NCBI GenBank assembly: GCA_024752435.1
Contig: CP103035.1
Coordinates: 434,001-498,000 of the forward strand
DNA: 64,000 nt
Direction of reading: 5' to 3'
Source of the DNA: Allantophomopsis cytisporea
Taxonomy: Eukaryota; Ascomycota; Leotiomycetes; Phacidiales; Phacidiaceae
Shown here: in pieces, positions 57,415-64,000 of the stretch
How positions within the stretch are numbered: position 1 is the stretch's first letter
How the letters are laid out: every line of letters starts with the position of its first letter
Notes under the pieces: generated by a model
Database searches by the model: none
Told to the model about the DNA's origin: nothing
Seen by the model: the letters and a program-made list of their open reading frames with translations, nothing else
Made by a program: the position numbers and the translations under genes

Positions 57415-60400
57415 GCGGCCCATTCAGACGGACGAGCCTCCTGCATAATACCCAAGTCAAGTGTACACAGTATATACAAGCCACCCACTCTTCTCGCAGG
57501 AAAGCCACACGCAGTTACTCGCACAGTCCTGGGAGAATAGTATAGAATATCATTGTGCGGCACAGCTTGAGCTGGACCTCGATACGTATCGCGCTGGCAC
57601 TTTTATCAGTACCAGAGAGTGTAGTGCTGGGTAGGTATTGGTTGAGTGTGCTTCAGCCTCCCGATTCGTACGCCGTACCTTGATTTGGCTACGTGCAGCA
57701 AGAAATTGTCCGATGCAGAAGAAAGGCTGGACAATGGTAGTAGGTATGTATAATTATGAAGTGGGATGTGGATTCGCTCCTCTCTTTTCGCTTGCTTGTG
57801 CCTCTTCCGCCTAGGCTGAGCTCACTAAAGACCAGGAAACGATGTCGTCCACCGGTCCAGTCAAATAACCCAATCACGGCGCAATGTTACATATGTAGCT
57901 GGTATGAAGTACAGTAGGTATCTATCTACACGAGTCTGTGCCTACCGAGTCCTCTAGAGTAATAAACTCACACGCTTACACTCGCACGCTTTTGGGCTGA
58001 ACAATCACCAAGATTTCTGGAGACATAATTACATATCTCATTATTCAAGGCCCGACCTCTCCATCGGACAATTTCTCAGCGGCTCATTTACTTCTCGTCG
58101 CATGCGAAGCACCAGCACGCTGGGCATTTGCATCATCTCCGACTCGTGAGAGTCAGATGACGCTGAGCTAAAATGAGTCCCATAACAACCGGAAGTACTA
58201 CTCTACCCTGAACAAATATATAACGGCGTTGAGAAAGAAAAAAACGGTGAGGTCTAATCGGAACTAGAATAGTAATACTCCATTTGGAAGAACAAAGCAT
58301 TTGAGCAGAAACTGTTGACCGAAGTGGAGGAGCACTGGCGCTGAGCAATGAGTGTGAATAGGCACGAAGACACACTCTCTCTACCTGAAAGAGAAGGATA
58401 CCATGGTTTTCAACCACACTACTAGTGGAGAGGCTCCGTCTTTCCTGTCTACTATTTACTAAGTAATCCTTCGAAGTCGACGACCAAACGCTGTATTGTA
58501 ACCACCAGTAGTATCATGTATGTACCCAGTTGCCTTACTGCCAGCTTTGCTCCGCGGCGGGCCGGAGGATCACATCGTCCATCACAAGTAGAAAACTGCC
58601 TTGTAGGCGCGGCGAAGGAATCTCAAACTTCTCTTTTCTTCTTGTTCTTGCGCGTACTCTTACACATAGTATGGTGGAAGACCGGAATTCAGACAACTGT
58701 GCCTCGGCGCCTCGTAGATTTGCTCGCGGCAAAAGAGGGATAGGATTCAAGCAAAGCCCACCTTTGAGATCCTAGACGAAATTACAGCTGCATTTACAGT
58801 TTCTGACGAGCCGCATTTCGTAGCGGTTGAGGTTAAGGTGAAGCGACTACGAAGAGCGAAATAGAGCTACTCCAGGCTGGCAGCTACATGGAAAGGTAAG
58901 CAATGCACAGGTATCGAATCTCGGTTTTGCAATACCCAAAAATCTGTAAATTCGACGAGATACGATCGATCCGTTTCGCCGTCATTTATTTCCTCTTCAA
59001 AATGACACCCCTTATTTCATACTTTAGATCCTCCACTCCCCTCCCTCTCCTCCCCTCACAACTTGCGACGGGTCATTTTATTCTCATCGGACGACATGGA
59101 TAGTCGCACAATGAGAAGTCAAAGCTATCTCTCACCGCGCTTCATGTTTGTGCGCTCTAATCTCTAATGTCTATAGGGGAGATGCACGAAGAGTTCCGAT
59201 AGGCTGTTTACCCACGATCTCTTCATCTGCCCTACCTCACCTGTCGGACCGGCAGAGAATCCTTAGACAAAAGTATATGTTCAGACATGCGGGACATCGT
59301 CCCCCTCGTCCTCCTCATCCCACTCGGCTTTCATTTGAGGAGGCTGCAATTCGAAAAGCCAAAAAGTGCCACAGAGTGGACTTGTAAGAGAGGAATCTCT
59401 CTCCATATCCAGAGTTGCGAGTCTTTGTGCCCCGCCGGGACTGTCGGTTTTCAGGGGTCTGCCACATGTTCAGCCTGCGCTCATCCTTCTTAGCTCGTAA
59501 CGAGTTTCACATACGATCGAAACTATTATCTAAAGATGACGGGTCTGGCCGTCTTCTCCGTCAAAACCCCGTGCAAGAAGTTTGAGTTGAGAAAAATCAG
59601 CAAAAAATAGAATATTTTCCTTGTAACTTTTTCACAAAGTCGAACTTTTTCAATGTTCTTTTTTACCCGACGAAATCTCGTTTCCTGGCCACCTTATGTT
59701 ACATTGCATCATCCCAGACATTGAAGTCGATACTGAACAGGCCCTTTCCTGGACGACAAGCTCTGGCCTGCTTTTGTGTGATATTCTTCCTGATGGATGC
59801 GAAATGCTGGGGAAGTACGCCGTACCTAACGGATAGCTGATGATTAGCTTGATGGGAAGTATGTCCAAGCCACGGCCACGTAGGACTTTCTTGGTGCCCT
59901 TTCTGTCAGTAAACTCATGCGGTGATATGAAAGTCATGCCGCCCCTCATAGCAATTGTAGACATCGCCGATGGACGATATTGCGTGCAGTAGGGTCTTGA
60001 TCATGATGAAGTGTCACTGGACGGACCACCCCAATATGAATACATAATGGCTTCTGGAAGCATGTCATCATTTTCATTCGAGACATTTTCATGCGGTCGA
60101 GTGCATGGCGAGCGCTTCATGATGGAGGAATCAGGCATTGACTTTACTCCCCCGTATGCGCGCTGAAGGCTTCACTCGTTCCTCGCACATGGTTTTACGA
60201 CACTGCCCGGAATAAGTTGTTTCAAGGTTGTCAACAGTGTTAAAATACCATAGGTATTATTTGCTGCGTACCTACATACCTTAAAAACAAAGCGGTGTTC
60301 ATGTTCGCACCTTGGAATTAGTTGCAATAGACAGACAACTGCACAGCATATATGATACAGAGCCATAGATAGCTCATACTAAGTACAACGTATTGGCGCT

Positions 60401-61423
60401 TGAATTCGAGAGGCGGTACTTGTCTCTCCTAACAAGGTTCGGCGAGTCTAATATCGTGTTGGTCTCCCGGAATTGAAGTGTTATGTACCGGTAAGCTACG
60501 CTGATGGTGGCTTTCCAGTGACTTAGTAGTCCACAAGGTGCGACAATTAGGACAATAGCTGAACAACACACCTGAAGGCTACAGGTGCCCAATACCAGAG
60601 TTGAGGTACAGTACCTGAATGTGACGTAGGACCCAAATAATGCTCCGAGCTGTCTGAAGCTCATGAAATTAGAGATAGAAGCCTACAGAAGCTTGGTATA
60701 CTTCGTATGAAGCTCTACTGTGTAAGTGAAGTATTAGCTATAACGTGGCTGGGTTTATAATAATCATCACATTCACTTCGTTACTCTTCTGGGTGATCAG
60801 ATATCCATTTTCCCTGCGATATAGGTAAGTTTAAAGAATTCCTCATGGCTGGCTGCTGACCTGCAAAGAAAGTATGGTATGTGGAAATACGTTCCCCGTA
60901 CGGCGTACGAGATATTGATGATCTGAGTTTAGATATTGACTTTTATCCTAATTCCCAATGCTACCGGTATGATATGAACAAGTCTCCTACACCAATGGAA
61001 GATGGCATAGATATCAGTTGTTATGAATATAGTTTATCGCGCATCGATAGGTATCCACCAGGTAGATAAAAAACGGGGAAGTTCATCTCTGCGCTCGACT
61101 GCCTGAGTACTTAGGCACAACACGGGTAAGTATATTCATGCCTGAATGCCTTAACATCTGATGGTTCATCATCTGCTTACCGCCCAATGCAAAAGAGCTT
61201 AATGTCTGGCAGAACCATTCCAATGCCACAGGTGACGCAGGAGCAGTCACGCACGCAGCATCGTATCGGAAAGCAGCGAAAGAGCTTAACTTATGAGGCT
61301 ACCGTCAGCCCATTATGCAAAATATTCAAACGCTCACCTAAAAACTGTTGACTAGAAATATTTCCAATCCAACGTTTTCATCTACCTATTAAAAATCTCT
61401 AGCAAAAGCGAGGTCTTAGAGAA

Positions 61424-62662
61424 ATGGCGCCAGATCTTAACTCTCTTCCTCCCTCGCGTTCTTCTTCATCTCCTACCACCACTCGAACAGCAATGCCTTC
61501 ACCAGCCGAGGACACAGGTACTGCGGGTTCTCCAAGATCTGGCTCGTCTTCTTTGCAGCAGGCAGCTGCCTTCAATGCTCATAGTGCGTCACGAAGTGGG
61601 TATATTCCCGTCCATCACTATCTAAGCAATCAGAGGAGCTATCACTAACATGATGCCTTTTAGGATCATCGAGCAGTTCTATGACAAGAATTCGGGATCC
61701 TTCATTGATTGCTCAACGAAGGAGATCTAACGTTGTAGCCAATCTGCAACATTATGATCCAAATGTACCTGGCCCAGGAGAGATGGTAAACGAAGCACAG
61801 TCACCTTCCCATGAAATAACGAGCCCTCGTATGTTAGGTGGTTCTTCAATCACTTCTACTGGTGATCCACATCACTTCCGTTCCCCAAGCTTAGGAGAGA
61901 TCCACCAAGAGTTAGAACAAGAGCAGGAAGCACAAGTCGTAAGTCAGCGAATTCTTCCACTCCCATTGCATTACATGTGTTGTGAACAATTGGTATTGAC
62001 AGCATCTTAGAACCGCCTATTACAACAGATCCGCATCCAACAAGCCCAACTCCATGCACTCCAAACTGCCTCTGGACAGGTCCCAGCAACAAGCGCTGCG
62101 ATTGACGATACTACAACCCCAACATCTGAACGATCCAGATCCTCTTCATATGTTCAACTTCCACCTATGGTTCAGGCCACCACTCGTTCTCCAACATTGA
62201 GCGCACGTTCGTCCCAAGTGCCAGTCCGCAGCTCCTTTGATCTCACACGTCCTGAATTGAATCGATCCCGTACTCCAAGTCGTACAGCAAGCCCCAGAGT
62301 CAGAGCTACAAGCATAACTGGTGAGGCAGCCGAGACGTGGAATCTTCCTCCAAGAGATGAGAGTGCTTTCTATCAAGCAGAGACTCAGATGCTCACGAGA
62401 GAAAACCAGATGCTTAGAATCAGAATCCGAGAACTTGGTGAGTTTATCACCTGACTGAATACTTACTATGCTTGTTACTGGATAGCTAACAATGCGAGCA
62501 GAGCGACAAGCTAATGATAACAATCTGCACTCTCCTGTTACAAGAGAGCCTGCAAGGCCCTCCAACCTCGTTACTGCACGAAGTCATTCGATCTCTGAAG
62601 ATGAGAATTCTTCAGCACAGCGCAATGTACCGGCGGGTGGTGAGGCTCCAAAGGAGGACTAA
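61424..62662 (+). CDS. Ser-rich protein with coiled-coil segments, unknown function
   Basis: A 344-residue protein from exons 61424-61595, 61664-61938, 62011-62437 and 62502-62662, all in phase. The N-terminal 60 residues are Ser/Thr/Pro-rich. IRDPSLIAQRRRSNVVANL forms a basic conserved-looking patch. A coiled coil spans the second intron (IHQELEQEQEAQVV joined to NRLLQQIRIQQAQLHAL), and a second one spans the third intron (QAETQMLTRENQMLRIRIREL joined to ERQAND). The remainder is Ser/Pro/Arg-rich with many SP sites. No catalytic or membrane motif is visible. That splicing restores heptad-like runs at two junctions supports the model. Possible scaffold or adaptor; no function proposed. Confidence 0.75.
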
Positions 62663-62933
62663 ATCTTGCCCACAATAATGAATTGACTTGAACGACTTAT
62701 GGCTGTACTATTGCATTGGAGGCATGGCGTTGTTGGGCAAAATTTGGGAAATTGGCCAAGAGCCCAGAATTCACACTGTCATTATGGCTGTGTTTGGCTG
62801 GTTTGTGTCATTAGATTCCCGAATTAGAAAGGGGCCTCTAGTAGGAAAATGAAAAATCATATCATCCAATACATGTCCCTAGATAATGCTGCTTACTACC
62901 CTCTTGTGACACGAATTATGAACGAGTTCCTGT

Positions 62934-63932
62934 TCAATCCAGCAACCGGTCGACTTCCTCGGCAATAGCCAAACTACTTGTCAGACCTGGACTCTCAATA
63001 CCCAACAAGTTCACAAATCCGTGATATCCGTCCTCCTCCTGAATGAAAAAATCTATGAATCCTTTTCCGCTGGCCACAGCACTGTTCTTACCCAACTTAG
63101 GCCTGATACCTGCGTAATCTGGCTTGATCTCCTCCTCCTTAATCCCTGGCATGAACTTCTTGATCTGCTCGATAGCCTGCGGTAACCTCTCACTACTGAC
63201 CGCCAAATTGTTTGGATCATCAACCCATTCAATGTCCGGCCCAAATCGTATCCGTCCACTAATATCCAGCGTAAGATGCGTGCCGAGTCCTCCAAGGCCC
63301 GGCTCCGGCGCAGGATAAATCAGCTTCCGAGTCGATGGCGACGATGGCGCATAGCTGAAGTAATTCCCCTTGGCGTAGTACTGTGTACGGTGCCTTTCTT
63401 CAGGCAAGATCATGTTATTGATATCACATGCGCCAAGCCCTGCGCTATTTACGATCGTCTCGCTGACAATAGTCGTTTCCTCCCCAGTCGCCTTATCCTT
63501 CGTTGTGATCTCCCATCCAGCGCATCCATCATTGTTCTGTCCCAGAGCCCGCACAGCCACCACTGCCGCATTGTACGCCACATCACCGCCGCGCTCCTCG
63601 AAAGACCCAAGCAGGTACTGCATATAGGAATGGCTGTCGATAATACCGGTCGTTGGGCTGTCAAGGATGCCCGTTTTCGCCCGCACGTCTGGTTCCTGAG
63701 CGGCTGCGGCATCCAGGGACACGAATTCCGTGGGCACTCCGATTTCTCGTGAAAACTTGTGGACTTTCTCAAGCTCCTCCAATTGTTGCTCGGTCTGCGC
63801 TACAATCCATTTGCCCATGTTGTTGTGGGGAATTGAGTGTTTCCTGCATAGAGCGTACATCATTTCTTTGCCTTTGATGCATAGTCGTGTCTTCAAGGAG
63901 TCAGCGCCATAGTAGAGACCAGCGTGGATAAC
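62934..63932 (-). CDS. L-2-hydroxyglutarate dehydrogenase-like FAD oxidoreductase (partial)
   Basis: The last 332 codons of a minus-strand gene; the 5' part lies beyond the window. The visible exon begins at 63932 after a ttccttag acceptor with VIHAGLYYGADSLKTRLCIKG, which is the conserved region after the FAD-binding fold of L2HGDH. Further marks are SPTTGIIDSHSY, IVNSAGLGA, YYAKGNYF, LGGLGTHLTLD, IRFGPDIEW, YAGIRPKL, and the C-terminal FAD region GIESPGLTSSLAIA. The enzyme oxidises L-2-hydroxyglutarate to 2-oxoglutarate, usually in mitochondria. The N-terminal GxGxxG and any targeting peptide are not seen. It is convergent with the coiled-coil gene, 270 bases away. Confidence 0.92.
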   Translation of the reverse strand, partial: VIHAGLYYGADSLKTRLCIKGKEMMYALCRKHSIPHNNMGKWIVAQTEQQLEELEKVHKFSREIGVPTEFVSLDAAAAQEPDVRAKTGILDSPTTGIIDSHSYMQYLLGSFEERGGDVAYNAAVVAVRALGQNNDGCAGWEITTKDKATGEETTIVSETIVNSAGLGACDINNMILPEERHRTQYYAKGNYFSYAPSSPSTRKLIYPAPEPGLGGLGTHLTLDISGRIRFGPDIEWVDDPNNLAVSSERLPQAIEQIKKFMPGIKEEEIKPDYAGIRPKLGKNSAVASGKGFIDFFIQEEDGYHGFVNLLGIESPGLTSSLAIAEEVDRLLD

Positions 63933-64000
63933 CTAAGGAACTTGTCAGTTTGCTCCTAGTCTTCTGTATTCGCCTTCTCATGTCTCTTGTGACTAGTCTT

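Larger units (their letters stand above)
55385..61423. other. 6 kb gene-poor region
   Basis: No convincing gene in six kilobases. The PH-protein leader occupies the first few hundred bases. Frames such as 55567-55872 (-) and 59650-59964 (-) look somewhat protein-like but lack a good start, partner exons or a family. Small tandem repeats are listed separately. The region could hold non-coding transcripts or degraded repeats. Confidence 0.45.

Noticed and set aside
59650..59964. 104-codon minus-strand frame in the gene-poor region
   Set aside because: Somewhat protein-like but isolated, with no neighbouring exons, family or codon support.

Overview
The window is nuclear DNA of a filamentous ascomycete (Pezizomycotina). 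Nearly every gene is broken by short introns with GT..AG ends and ctaac/ctaat-type branch sites. Intergenic DNA is long and AT-rich, and the gene set is a fungal one: Rrn7, Mtc6, Sec62, a C2H2 regulator with a fungal transcription-factor domain, and an Argonaute. From the feel of several proteins I lean to Leotiomycetes (Helotiales-like), but this is recollection, not a search.

Layout. 0.5-3.8 kb (-): two-finger C2H2 transcription factor. 7.5-8.2 kb (+): small Ser/Thr-rich, probably GPI-anchored secreted protein. 9.0-11.8 kb (+): mitochondrial ribosomal protein uL29m (Mrpl4) and a divergent Rab GDP-dissociation inhibitor. 11.8-16.3 kb: gene-poor DNA with a decayed glutathione-S-transferase-like gene. 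16.3-19.5 kb (+): phospholipase D in 11 exons. 20.3-20.8 kb (+): acyl-CoA-binding protein, convergent with tyrosyl-DNA phosphodiesterase 1 (-). 23.4-25.8 kb (+): Eps1-type membrane protein disulfide isomerase. 27.6-30.9 kb (+): Argonaute with an RGG-rich N-terminus, behind a 1.8 kb G-poor leader/promoter region. 32.4-37.0 kb (-): ubiquitin-L40 fusion, Rrn7 and eIF5A. 38.3-42.2 kb (+): Vps52 and a phosphatidylserine decarboxylase. 42.9-44.1 kb (-): Sec62. 44.4-46 kb: very AT-rich, RIP-like island. 46.4-48.5 kb (+): Mtc6-like membrane protein. 50.2-52.0 kb: a 92-residue unknown protein (+) and a YIPF/Yip1-family protein (-). 52.7-55.4 kb (-): PH-domain protein. 55.4-61.4 kb: 6 kb without a convincing gene. 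61.4-62.7 kb (+): Ser-rich coiled-coil protein. 62.9 kb to the edge (-): partial L-2-hydroxyglutarate dehydrogenase.

Most genes are housekeeping: translation and ribosome production (Mrpl4, ubiquitin-L40, eIF5A, Rrn7), secretory traffic (GDI, Vps52, Sec62, YIPF, Eps1) and lipid metabolism (PLD, PSD, ACBP). They do not form a co-directional metabolic cluster. I see no CRISPR, prophage, intact transposon or biosynthetic gene cluster.

The items most worth a second look are: the Argonaute, whose glutamate finger and part of whose 5'-phosphate pocket are substituted, and whose 5' leader holds a uORF that splicing may remove; the Rab GDI, which has lost several signature residues; a 9-nt microexon next to the catalytic motif of PLD; a zinc finger assembled from 26- and 41-nt exons; and paired Tbf1/Cbf1-type sites upstream of ubiquitin-L40.
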